Source: Zygaena filipendulae (lineage: Eukaryota; Arthropoda; Insecta; Lepidoptera; Zygaenidae). Taken from it: DNA of 64,000 nucleotides. Below are positions 34,152 through 44,428 of the stretch, piece by piece. The position numbers were made by a program, and so were the translations under genes. A model generated the notes under the pieces. It was not told the DNA's origin. It worked only from the letters and a program-made list of their open reading frames with translations, and searched no databases. Each line of letters opens with the position of its first letter. Positions within the stretch are counted from its first letter, which is position 1. The stretch spans positions 8,702,501-8,766,500 of the forward strand of contig OU015669.1 in NCBI GenBank assembly GCA_907165275.2, in the 5' to 3' direction.

Positions 34152-37100
34152 TAGTAGAGCGGCGGAGACCAGATTTTGTAAAATCTCGTCGGTATCTCTT
34201 ATGTATACCTACAACAGGTATGGATGTGTTCAGGGCGTTGTGTAGATTACGAAACTGTTTGTTGTAATGTTTTTTAGTGGTGGAGGGGATAGCAGTGACG
34301 TCATAAACATGGCCGCCAACGGTTTTTGTTTTTGTTAATTACATCGCACCTATTAGGTCTATTTGCTTGTGTGTGGTGTCATTTGAAAGCTTATTAAATG
34401 TTCTTTAATTTATTTCCCGACATCTAAAGCGTATCTATTATATTTAAAAAAATATTTGACAAAATATGATTTTTTTTAAGCGATTTCAAAAATATTCTCT
34501 TTTTACTGAGAAACCGCTACACTTACGGTAAATTTGTTTAATATAAAAATTAAGTAGAATTTTATCACCTATTTAAAAATGCCAGTTTCGTTAAAATAGG
34601 ACTTAAAACAACTGAGATATGTCTCATTTTGTGGCGCAAGGAGCAAGGTTTTGTATCGTAATCTTATAGAACTGCTGTGCGTTTGTCGCGCTAAAACTCG
34701 TAAATGGCTCGACCGACGTGAATATTTCTTTTTTTTATTGGGTTTTTAACTACCAGGAAAAGGTTTGTATTAAAGAAAATTGGGAGTTCCTGCGGGAATT
34801 CCGAATCTGAAACCGTGGGGCACAGCTAGTTACGTCACATAAATATTACTAATTCATGCTGTTAACCAGAAGTGCTTTCTTCATAGTACTGCCTTAAATA
34901 AATTATAAATTATAGTTGCTATTGTGCTGTGTTAATAGTGAACAATCAAAACAATAAGTACTGTTATAAAATAATAGCTGTCCCACGTGGTCACACTGCA
35001 CCCGCGAGAACTCCGAAATTCCCGCGGAATTGTTTCATACAAATTTTGCAACCCCTTTTAGTCCCCTTAGGGTTCAAATTTTTAAAAATCCTTTGTTATC
35101 GAATGCCTATGTCGTAAAAAGAACACACCTTCCAAGTTTCAGGTCTCTACTATCAGCGGTTCAGGCTTTGCGTTGATCCGCCAGTCAATCATTTAGGACA
35201 TGGCAGGCATTTTATATAATATTTGTTAGTATCAGGCAATTATGATAATAGGGTTAAAATAAGCTAAAATTCATTATTTAACTATCTCGAACACAAAAAT
35301 TGTATTGATTGAAACAAATCTCATCTCCAAAAGGACTTGCAAACATTCCTGTTCCTTCCTGACATACAGCCGCATTTTGCTGTACGACAACCAGCACTAA
35401 TTACTGTTTTCACCGACATCCCATACGTTTATGGGATCCCCTAAGCGTTGTTTTGTGACCATTAGAAGATTGTTTCTGTTTCTTCACTAACTTTACTAAC
35501 TTTTGCCGCTTGATCGGAAATATGTTATGAAAGAAATTCATTAAGATTTAATTTATTGACCGAAAAATATAAAGATATTCGTAACCGTACGATAATTACT
35601 ATCGTTAACATACGATAATTTGTGCCTCGTGATCGTACACATTTATGACAAAAACTAACTAGAAGATATGTCTAAATAGTCATAATCCTGATAAATAATG
35701 GTTAACTGATAATTTTACGCCCCTGGTACTCTGGTTGATATAATAATAAGCTCGCTTCAGGTTGCCGACACTAGTCCCATTTCGTTGGAAAAGGAGTAGT
35801 AGCGCCCGTTATCTTATATTCCACAGGAGTAATAGACGGACTCCTCTTGTCTCTTATCCCGGATTTTATGTATGTTCAAAAAGCACATGCGGTTTTCACA
35901 TTTATCTCGTTTTGATTGCGATTGTTCTTAAAAAAAATTTCCACAAAATCATCAAAATTTTTGGTAGTTTTTGGTTTACCTACGAGTATATTTTGAATTA
36001 GCGTCTGACCGTCAATTAATTTTGCAGTTTTGGGCTTAGAGGATCCAGAATCCAAAGAACTCAGTGTTTCTCCCTTCTCGTGTAAAATAAGCTAAAACTG
36101 AGTTTGTGCATTGTCGAAGCCATCCGTTCGGAATTTCGTATTGAATAGAGCAGTGGGCGAATCCCTTAACTAATTTTTCAAAATTGTTTTCAGGTCCAGG
36201 TTTCGTCCATTTTTTGATGATTAAATAATAAGTTTTGGCTTATATTTTTATAACAGTACCTAACTTATTGTTTTGACTGTTCAGTTTTGACATAGCACAC
36301 ACGCAACTTATATGTAGGTATTTAATAATTTACTATCTGCTCCCGGTTAGCGGTTTCACTCGCGGTAATTTCGGAGTTCCCAGGGGAATTCCGCAATAAA
36401 ATGTACCCCTTAAAACGTGTATGCAAAATTTCGTGGTTATTGGTTGAGCCGTTATGGCGTGAAAGCGTAACAAACAAACAAACACACAAACTCACTTTCG
36501 CATTTATAATAGTGAGGATTTAGGGCAGCATTATGAAGAAAGCACGTTTGGTTAACAGCATGATATAGTAAGATTTATGTGACATATTTTTACATTACAT
36601 TACATTAGCTGTGCCCCATAGTTTCACCCCCGTGAATTTCGGAATTCCCGCAGGAACTCCCAATTTTCTTTAACACAAACCTTCTCCTGGTAGTTAAAAA
36701 CCCAATAAGTAAAAAAAAGAAATATTCACGTCGGTCGAGCCATTTGCGAGTTTTAGCGCGACAAACTAACAGCAGTTCTATAAGATTACGATACAAAACC
36801 TTGTTCCTTGCGCCACAAAATGAGACATATCTCAGTTGTTTTAAGTCCTATTTTAATGAAACTGGTATTTTTAAATAGGTAATAAAATTCTACTTAATTT
36901 TTATATTAAACAAATTTACCGTAAGTGTAGCGGTTTCTCAGTAAAAAGAGAATATTTTTGAAATCGCTTAAAAAAAATCATATTTTGTCAAATATTTTTT
37001 TAAATATAATAGATACGCTTTAGATGTCGGGAAATAAATTAAAGAACATTTAATAAGCTTTCAAATGACACCACACACAAGCAAATAGACTTAATAGGTG

Positions 37101-37305
37101 CGATGTAATTAACAAAAACAAAAACCGTTGGCGGCCATGTTTATGACGTCACTGCTATCCCCTCCACCACTAAAAAACATTACAACAAGCAGTTTCGTAA
37201 TCTACACAACGCCCTGAACACATCCATGCCTGTTGTAGGTATACATAAGAGATACCGACGAGATTCGGTTTAGAGAAGGAATTTTCTCAGTTCGCCGCTC
37301 TACTA
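34152..37305. mobile_element. Large TIR element, inner intact copy (3154 bp)
   Basis: Starts TAGTAGAGCGGCG and ends CGCCGCTCTACTA, flanked by ATA at 34149-34151 and 37306-37308. Left terminal repeat about 34152-34893, right about 36534-37305. Between them lie left-internal (to 35742) and right-internal sequence, joined as GGTTGATATAATAATAAGCT. That junction is the uninterrupted version of the outer copy's insertion site. The right half holds a minus-strand Helitron-like piece (36340-36525). A 79-codon frame (35762) has no recognised domain. Confidence 0.9.
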
Positions 37306-37308
37306 ATA

Positions 37309-38866
37309 ATAATAAGCTCGCTTCAGGTTGCCGACACTAGTCCCATTTCGTTGGAAAAGGAGTAGTAGCGCCCGTTATCTTATATTCCACAGGAGTAATA
37401 GACGGACTCCTCTTGTCTCTTATCCCGGATTTTATGTATGTTCAAAAAGCACATGCGGTTTTCACATTTATCTCGTTTTGATTGCGATTGTTCTTAAAAA
37501 AAATTTCCACAAAATCATCAAAATTTTTGGTAGTTTTTGGTTTACCTACGAGTATATTTTGAATTAGCGCCTGACCGTCAATTAATTTTGCAGTTTTGGG
37601 CTTAGAGGATCCAGAATCCAAAGAACTCAGTGTTTCTCCCTTCTCGTGTAAAATAAGCTAAAACTGAGTTTGTGCATTGTCGAAGCCATCCGTTCGGAAT
37701 TTCGTATTGAATAGAGCAGTGGGCGAATCCCTTAACTAATTTTTCAAAATTGTTTTCAGGTCCAGGTTTCGTCCATTTTTTGATGATTAAATAATAAGTT
37801 TTGGCTTATATTTTTATAACAGTACCTAACTTATTGTTTTGACTGTTCAGTCTTGACATAGCACACACGCAACTTATATGTAGGTATTTAATAATTTAAT
37901 ATCTGCTCCCGGTTAGCGGTTTCACTCGCGGTAATTTCGGAGTTCCCAGGGGAATTCCGCAATAAAATGTACCCCTTAAACGTGTTTGCAAAATTTCGTG
38001 GTTATTGGTTGAGCCGTTATGGCGTGAAAGCGTAACAAACAAACAAACACACAAACTCACTTTCGCATTTATAATAGTGAGGATTTAGGGCAGCATTATG
38101 AAGAAAGCACGTTTGGTTAACAGCATGATATAGTAAGATTTATGTGACATATTTTTACATTACATTACATTAGCTGTGCCCCATGGTTTCACCCCCGTGA
38201 ATTTCGGAATTCCCGCAGGAACTCCCAATTTTCTTTAACACAAACCTTCTCCTAGTAGTTACAAACCCAATAAAAAAAGAAATATTCACGTCGGTCGAGT
38301 CATTTGCGAGTTTTAGCGCGACAAACTAACAGCAGTTCTATAAGATTACGATACAAAACCTTGCTCCTTGCGCCACAAAATGAGACATATCTCAGTTGTT
38401 TTAAGTCCTATTTTAATGAAACTGGCATTTTTAAATAGGTAATAAAATTCTACTTAATTTTTATATTAAACAAATTTACCGTAAGTGTAGCGGTTTCTCA
38501 GTAAAAAGAGAATATTTTTGAAATCGCTTAAAAAAAAATCATATTTTGTCAAATATTTTTTTCAATATAATAGATACGCTTTAGATGTCGGGAAATAAAT
38601 TAAAGAACATTTAATAAGCTTTCAAATGACACCATACACAATCAGATAGACCTAATAGGTGCGATGTAATTAACAAAAACAAAAACCGTTGGCGGCCATG
38701 TTTATGACGTCACTGCTATCCCCTCCACCACTAAAAAACATTACAACAAGCAGTTTCGTAATCTACACAACGCCCTGAACACATCCATGCCTGTTGTAGG
38801 TATACATAAGAGATACCGACGAGATTCGGTTTAGAGAAGGAATTTTCTCAGTTCGCCGCTCTACTA
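37309..38866. mobile_element. Large TIR element, outer copy, right half
   Basis: Resumes the interrupted outer copy directly after the inner copy's ATA duplication. It carries the same right-internal DNA as 35743-36533, including the same 79-codon frame (37328), then the right terminal repeat (about 38099-38866) ending CGCCGCTCTACTA and the duplication TAT (38867-38869). Its sequence is almost the same as the inner right half. Confidence 0.9.
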
Positions 38867-38929
38867 TATTGTTTCTGGTACGTGACTCCATAAGTTGTTG
38901 AAAATTATTTTATTGGTAGAAAAACCGAA

Positions 38930-39120
38930 TCCTTATCCTTACTACATATAATATTATGAATGTGAAAGTGAATTTGTTCGTTTGTTTGTTACGCATCCTT
39001 AACAGCTCAACGGTTTATCATGAAATTTTGCACAAACATTATCGGGGATACAGAGAAGGACATGGAGTACTTTTTATCCAGGAATTCCCGCGGAAACTCC
39101 AAAATTAACGCAAATGAAAC
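38930..39120 (+). mobile_element. Non-autonomous Helitron (H1), 3' end decayed
   Basis: TCCTTATCCTTACTACATAT, TTGTTACGCATCC, CACAAACATTATCGGGGATA and a GGAATTCCCGCGGAAACTCC core. The hairpin and CTAG are lost (GCAAATGAAACTTTA). Confidence 0.65.
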
Positions 39121-39184
39121 TTTATTAAATTTTATATACTATATACACGATGTAAAGGATCCTATGGGAACAGAAAAAATAAAT

Positions 39185-39250
39185 GGTAGGTAGTACTTTT
39201 ATCTCGGAATACCCGCGGAATCTCCGAAATTAAAGCGGGTGAAACTCATT
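39185..39250 (+). repeat. Helitron 3' fragment
   Basis: CTTTTATCTCGGAATACCCG and AAAGCGGGTGAAACTC form the 3' core of another copy with no 5' part. Confidence 0.5.
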
Positions 39251-39381
39251 ACTTCTCACCGGTGAACAACAATAGGTTAAAACGAGTCCGTGTACACGCG
39301 AAAATAGTAATTTTAAAACACGGTAAATAATTTGGTGTCTCAAGTTCAATAACGCTGAGAGCAAAATTTGTTTTTTACTAG

Positions 39382-39396
39382 CCACTAGATGGCGCT
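39382..39396 (+). promoter_or_regulatory. CTCF-like motif
   Basis: CCACTAGATGGCGCT fits the degenerate CTCF core CCASYAGRKGGCRSY at every position. It precedes a GC-richer, repeat-free patch at about 39640-39800. CTCF exists in insects, but occupancy cannot be inferred from sequence. Confidence 0.35.
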
Positions 39397-39869
39397 GTAC
39401 CTTAAAAACAAATGTTTGAAAACTCTTAACGTTTTCCGAGAAAACCTGGCAAAAAACGTTCCACTTCAGAAATGTAATGAGAGAATATCATTAGGTACGA
39501 GATTATCCAGTTCCTATATAAACCACTGAAAAACTGACAGCGCTATTTTATTTCAGTTTCAAACTGAAAGAAATCTTACTCAGCCTCGGGGCAATTTAAA
39601 TGTAAATAAAACTTTAGTCGAGTTTAATAGCTTTCAAATCGCCGTAGCGAATGCGGGAATGCGCTGGAAATATTCGCTTTAATGGACGCCCCCGGTCCGT
39701 GGACGAACCGCAAAATGTGCGGACACGAAACAAAACTTAAAATAATTGGTTCGCAATACGCGCCGGCCATAGTCACCCGGTTGTACGCGGTGTTAGTGGT
39801 TTTGATACTTTCAGGAAAAGTTTAGAGACTACGTGAACTACGTGACTACGTGAACCAATGTTAATTTAT
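39397..39869. other. Repeat-free patch, GC-richer at 39640-39800
   Basis: The segment with GCGGGAATGCGCTGGAAATA, GGACGCCCCCGGTCCGTGGA and CAATACGCGCCGGCCATAGT stands out from its AT-rich surroundings. No open frame supports an exon. It may be a conserved non-coding or regulatory element. Confidence 0.35.
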
Positions 39870-40025
39870 CCGATCGGTTTGAAGTCGGTGCCAAGCCCGC
39901 TCGTGTCTGCCCGGGATCGATTTGGCTTGGCACCGACTTCAAACCGATCGGTATTTTGTTTTTATTTTTTTATTTTTAGTGTAAGTGCATTTTTGTGTGT
40001 CTTGAAGTCGGTTTAAATTTTTTTG
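39870..40025. repeat. 28-bp perfect hairpin, AACCGACTTCC family
   Basis: Arms 39870-39897 and 39924-39951 are exact reverse complements (CCGATCGGTTTGAAGTCGGT, then GCCAAGCC) around a 26-nt loop containing GTGTCTGCCCG. The flank to 40025 (TTTTATTTTTAGTGTAAGTG, then GAAGTCGGTTTAAATTTTTT) matches the right arm of the palindrome at 6384-6792. It is a shorter relative of that family. Confidence 0.75.
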
Positions 40026-40774
40026 TTAAAATTTTATTTCTTTAAAGTCTAATGTTTAATCTAAAATACTTTATAATATGTTTTAAAATGTATGTCAATA
40101 TTAAAAGCTAGCTAGCTTTTGAATTTTCTTTAAATACCCTTTGAAATACAACCATACACGTCGAATAATCAAAGTTTAAGGATAGCTTAATTTTATTACG
40201 TCAAAAAAGCGTCACTCGCTAAAAGTATATCATATTCTATTCTAAGAGATTCTATTTAAAAATAAATCGATGGTTGGATAGGTACCAATTTTTCATAATA
40301 GATTTACAGCATTTCAGGATACCTAGTAAATTGTTAAATATACTTACCTAAGAATTGGTATTGCCTTTCTTCTTTGACTTTTACATTGTAATTTTTGTAT
40401 CAATGAATCAAATTAATATTATTTTTTATAAATCACGAAAATAATTTGTATTTTACCTTATTTATTCAAGTATCAAAACCTATAATACCAACAAAAGAGG
40501 TCAATCGAAAGAGTTATATCCAAAGCCATTCTATATAGTGGATACTGACGCGGATAAGTCATTAACTAATACAAATAAATTAGATTTACGGCAAAAAATG
40601 GCGGATCGTAACGGTAGACGGTAATACCTCCCGAGGGACATTGATGTACTGGCCTGCTGAACTCATATACAGGGTGTTTGTTGATAATTTCACCCTAGGA
40701 CTTTAAATAAAGATAACGCTGACCATATATAACCATGTTTACACCAAATAGATTAATGAAATGAATGAATAAAT
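40026..40774. other. Unassigned stretch
   Basis: No frames, termini or RNA signals beyond an (AATG)n-like patch near 40755-40780. Confidence 0.5.
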
Positions 40775-40955
40775 GAATGAAGAACTGATGGAGCAAGAAA
40801 GTTGAGTCCCGGCCATGAACCGGACCTGGCGTGGTTCGGCCCGCTACATGGTGGACCTACGACTTGGTAAGAGTCGCGGGACACCATTGGATGCGGAAGC
40901 GCAGGACCGGTCGTTGAGGCGATCCTTGGGGGAGGCCTATATCCAGCAGTAAACG
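40775..40955 (+). pseudogene. RTE-like reverse transcriptase, C-terminal remnant
   Basis: In two frames it reads TGPGVVRPATWWTYDLVRVA then GHHWMRK, followed by AQDRSLRRSLGEAYIQQ and a stop. It has a premature stop near 40817 and a frameshift near 40900. It is the same C-terminal region as at 24515 and lies in the same orientation; only the last about 50 residues survive. Confidence 0.75.
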
Positions 40956-41050
40956 TCTATCGACTGATAACATGTCGATGATGAAACCATGCTATTTTTT
41001 TCTTTTATAAATAATGCATATAAATGGGCATGTTGACTAAATTTTTTTTT

Positions 41051-41374
41051 TTAGTCCGTCTTATAGATTATTAAAAAATATTGGACACGCAATCATCAGG
41101 GTGTGCCACCTGCCCGTTTGCCCCTATTCCATAAAAAAAAAACACGTATTTTTTCTTTTTTTTACGTAATCAAAAAATAATGGCGATATATTAAGTTGAA
41201 ATTCCGTGTGACATCGCTATTCTGATAGTTTGTATGGCGGTTTTAGCGGTTAGTGACGTCACGACCCCCTCACCCTAAACTTTGATGCGCTTTATTTCTG
41301 TATATTTTATTTTATTTGAAAAAGCAAAAAATGCGTGTCTATTGTTTTTTTTTATTTTCTAACTGACGAACTAA
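41051..41374. mobile_element. MITE-C copy 2, interrupted
   Basis: TTAGTCCGTC on the left, GACGAACTAA on the right, with GTTTGTATGGCGGTTTTAGC and a GTGACGTCAC site inside. Compared with 27512-27776 it carries one extra block of about 57 bp, explained by the retroposon insertion at 41090. Confidence 0.8.
41090..41141 (+). mobile_element. Very short retroposon insertion inside MITE-C
   Basis: GGGTGTGCCACCTGCCCGTT, then TGCCCCTATTCCAT and poly-A, flanked by ACACG on both sides (41085-41089, 41142-41146). The empty site is present in the copy at 27512 (GGACACGTATTTTTTC). It is a severely 5'-truncated LINE 3' end. Confidence 0.85.
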
Positions 41375-41684
41375 TTAGAATTTTGATTTTCAAAAGTAGT
41401 CCACATCCCCATTATGAAGCTTACATATAGGTTAGGTTTGTTTAGGGCCCGGATATAAAACGGATGAAGGAGAGGTAAAACAAAAGCCATAATTCACTGA
41501 TAAATATGGTATGCAAATCATGCAGTTTTCTCATGACTGCACGTTAATTTTCTCTGAAATTTTCCCCGCCAGCAAGATTTTCATACAACAAACAATCATT
41601 GAGTTAGGCAGTTAATTATCACAAATTTTACGTACACAGAGCTTCACGTACCGAGTAACAATATCCAATTTATTTAATTTCCAC

Positions 41685-41736
41685 AAACGCACGAGGGAAA
41701 ATAAATAATTCTCTATTTATTTTCCCTCGTGCGTTT
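41685..41736. repeat. Perfect hairpin, 23-bp arms, 6-nt loop
   Basis: AAACGCACGAGGGAAAATAA then ATA pairs exactly with its complement after the loop ATTCTC. I found no flanking repeat family. It is too short and too perfect for a typical animal pre-miRNA, but it is a strong secondary structure in either strand. Confidence 0.75.
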
Positions 41737-42090
41737 CCTAGCGTTCCAAACTAGACTGGCGTTTCATTAAGTTGTTAACGAAAATGTTTGTTGGAAATTT
41801 TCGCAGCGCACACGTCGCCTCGGTACGACGTGGGAAAACCTTCTGTTGTTTTGTCTATTGTACAAATACTATACCGTATTTGAATAACACTTGATAGGTT
41901 TTTGTTTTTTAATTCTCATTAAGTGATTCAGGTTTTATATAATATGTATCTAGTTTTTTTAGGTCATATTATACGATCGTACATCATTGTTATTAACATA
42001 ATCGAATCGGGTACTACATAAAATAAAGGAAATTGATATTTTTGGAATGCATTTTACGAAAACCTACATCACCATAATTTTATTTTCCAG

Positions 42091-42268
42091 ACTAGCTGTC
42101 CCCCGCGGTTTGAAATGTAATAATTTAGGAGTTCCCGCTGAAACTCCGGGTTGAAAGTATACTATATTCTTCTCTGTACCACTAAAAACGTGTAAGTATG
42201 CAAAATTTTGTGGCGGTGATCGGTTGAGCCGTTAAGGCGTGAAAGCGTAACAAATAAACGTGTCAAAA
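42091..42268 (-). mobile_element. Non-autonomous Helitron (H1)
   Basis: ACTAGCTGTCCCCCGCGGTT at the 3' end (plus orientation), then CGGTTGAGCCGTTAAGGCGT and GAAAGCGTAACAAATAAACG. The hairpin's second arm is partly deleted and the 5' end is lost into the next element. Confidence 0.7.
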
Positions 42269-42284
42269 TTTTTATCAAAATATA

Positions 42285-42500
42285 TAAAAAGTATCCTTAG
42301 TTAAGTTAGCTATCTGCGAGTGAAAGTCTCGTTAACATCGGTCCAGCCGTTTCAAAGATCAGCCAGAACAAATAGACGGACAAACAGACAGAAACACAGA
42401 CAAAAAAAAATTTAAATTTTTTTTTTCAAGTAAGTACCACATAATGACATGAAATTACAAACAGACACTTCAATTTTATTTATATGTATGTATAGATTTT
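42285..42500 (-). repeat. Helitron H2, 5' part
   Basis: AAGTCTCGTTAACATCGGTC, a series of ACAGACA repeats, ATTACAAACAGACACTTCAA and TTTATATGTATGTATAGA at the 5' terminus. The H2 3' module is missing because the H1 copy at 42091 abuts it. It may be a chimera in which H1 and H2 share one 3' end. Confidence 0.6.
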
Positions 42501-42833
42501 AAATCAAACCGTCCTGTATATACACCAAGTGCAAACTGACACATTCCTAACCTTTCCGCAATCTAATTACTCTGAGTGCTTTCCTCTCTTCAGTTATATG
42601 TACTATAGACATCAAAACACATTTAGTGTAAGGTATGAGCGGTTAACCATTAACTTATCTGTCTGTTTATCCGTCCGTCCACCCGAAACTTCTTATACGA
42701 TGTTAGTATTCGCGCTTAATGCTGCGTTACTTTTTATCTCTACCATTTATATGTGTGAAAATAGATCTCTCTCTCGCGATAGAGAAAAATAAAGAAAAGA
42801 GAAATTGTCTAAAACTTTCTTTATTATCTTTAG

Positions 42834-43218
42834 ACTAGCTGTCCCCCGCGGTTTTATCCGCGGTAATTTCGAAGTTCGCAAGGGAATTTCAGGATAAAAT
42901 CTCTACTAATATTATAAATGCGAAAGTGAGTTTGTTTGTTTCCATGCCTTAACGACTGAAGCGATCATCATGAAATTTTATACACATTTTCAGGGGTACA
43001 GAAAAGGACATAGGGCAATTTTTATCCCGGAATTGCCGTGGGATCTCTGAAATTACGCTGGTGAAACCGCGGGAAACAGCTTGTATACGTATAAACCTTC
43101 CTCTTGAATCACTCTATCTATTAGTGAAAACCGCATGAAAAACCGTAGTTTTTGAGTTTATTGCACACATACAGACAGACAGACAGACCCAGCGGAGGAC
43201 TTTGTTTTTAAAATGTAA
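42834..43218 (-). mobile_element. Helitron H5, interrupted host copy
   Basis: The 3' part 42834-42899 (ACTAGCTGTCCCCCGCGGTT) and the remainder 43084-43218 (CCTTCCTCTTGAATCACTCT, CAGACAGACAGACC, GGACTTTGTTTTT) form one element when the inserted copy is removed. The copy at 57281-57470 shows the uninterrupted order. Confidence 0.8.
42900..43083 (+). mobile_element. Helitron H1 inserted in H5
   Basis: TCTCTACTAATATTATAAAT to GGTGAAACCGCGGGAAACAG and CTTG (a variant of CTAG). It lies exactly between A (42899) and T (43084) of the host element with no duplication, the known Helitron target rule. Confidence 0.9.
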
Positions 43219-43679
43219 GAATCTTTTTAATGTCGATTTTTCGTTTCATCATCAATGATTTTTTTATTAATAAAAATAAAAGAAAATCTTAAGTTACGGA
43301 CGTTTTTCCCGGTTAGGGTACCCCTCCGCATCGTCCCATAGGGAAATACGTTCCAAAAAAATCTCTTGTTTTTTATTTATTTCTTTTATATAGCGTGTAA
43401 AACTGATTGATGCATCTGTTTTTGCTACAAAATAAATCGCTATTTCTTTTCATTTGTACCATAAAGCTTGGGTACGGGTTAAGCACAGTACCGATTGAGG
43501 TCATATAATTCGCGCTCATTTTGCCTTCGGCCAAGGGTCACCAACGGTTCGCAACAATATGCCTTGTAATTATTTTAATTACAATAGTAGCCAACGCATC
43601 GTCATCTAGCTGATATACTTAGAGATTAATTACTTAAAATTAATTATTACGTAGATATGAGTATAGCCACTTATTAAAC
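43219..43679. other. Unassigned stretch
   Basis: No support for any feature. TTCCCGGTTAGGGTACCCCT near 43308 may be old repeat. Confidence 0.4.
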
Positions 43680-43951
43680 AATAATAATAATAATCCACTT
43701 CACAACACACAGATCTACTTGATCCCACACTAAGCGTGTCGTGGTGGTGGTGGTGTCGTGGATACCAAGCAAACGTGGTATATACTACACATATTATTAC
43801 ATATATATTATACTATAGATATATATATATACACCCAGACTGGAAAATGGAACCCTGTGTTCATCACACAAAGTCCACCCCCACCGGGAATCGAACCCGG
43901 AACCTCTTGATTAGCGGGCAGGCATGGTGACCATTGCGCCAATCGGGTCGC
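43680..43951 (-). mobile_element. tRNA-derived SINE, near full length
   Basis: On the minus strand the head starts CGACCCGATTGGCGCAATGG, with A-box-like TGGCGCAATGG and B-box GGTTCGATTCC in proper order for Pol III. The tRNA-unrelated body follows (CAGTCTGGGTGTATATATAT, ACCACGTTTGCTTGG) and ends in (ATT)n. The B-box region gives a misleading open frame on the minus strand. Target duplications were not clear. Confidence 0.85.
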
Positions 43952-44428
43952 AATGATACAAGAGGGATGTTATTTAAATTTAGAGTAGGTAAGTAAATAA
44001 AAAAAACAGTAACAATAAATCTTATGGTACCAAATATTGATAAACAATTATAATATAAATTATGTAATGTCATTAGTACTAAAAATCAATATTCAATTGA
44101 ACAAGTCGCGTAATGTAAGCATTGAAATGTGGTCATTTCACCATTTAGTTACTTAAATTAATTTAAAATTTTAATTTGCATGTTATGTTGTTTAATTACT
44201 CCATACCTACTGTTCATTTATATTTAATACGTACGGTTAAATTACATCAAGCAAAACCAATCAATAAATGCTAGTGTAATAAATCAGAAACATAGGTACA
44301 TATATTATTTTTAGTGTTATTACTACTCTATCATGGAATTATAAGTCATATAATGATGATTGATCATGCATGATGTTTAAGCATTTTGAAACTCATTAAT
44401 TCCACCTGATAAAATATACCTACAAATT
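43952..44428. other. Unassigned stretch
   Basis: AT-rich, no frames or termini. Confidence 0.5.

Noticed and set aside
35762..37567. Two identical 79-codon frames (35762-36001 and 37328-37567) as conserved paralogues
   Set aside because: They are identical because they lie in two copies of the same transposon half; identity reflects duplication, not selection.
43860..43951. Functional tRNA gene
   Set aside because: A- and B-boxes exist, but the sequence continues into a SINE body and lacks a proper tRNA acceptor stem.
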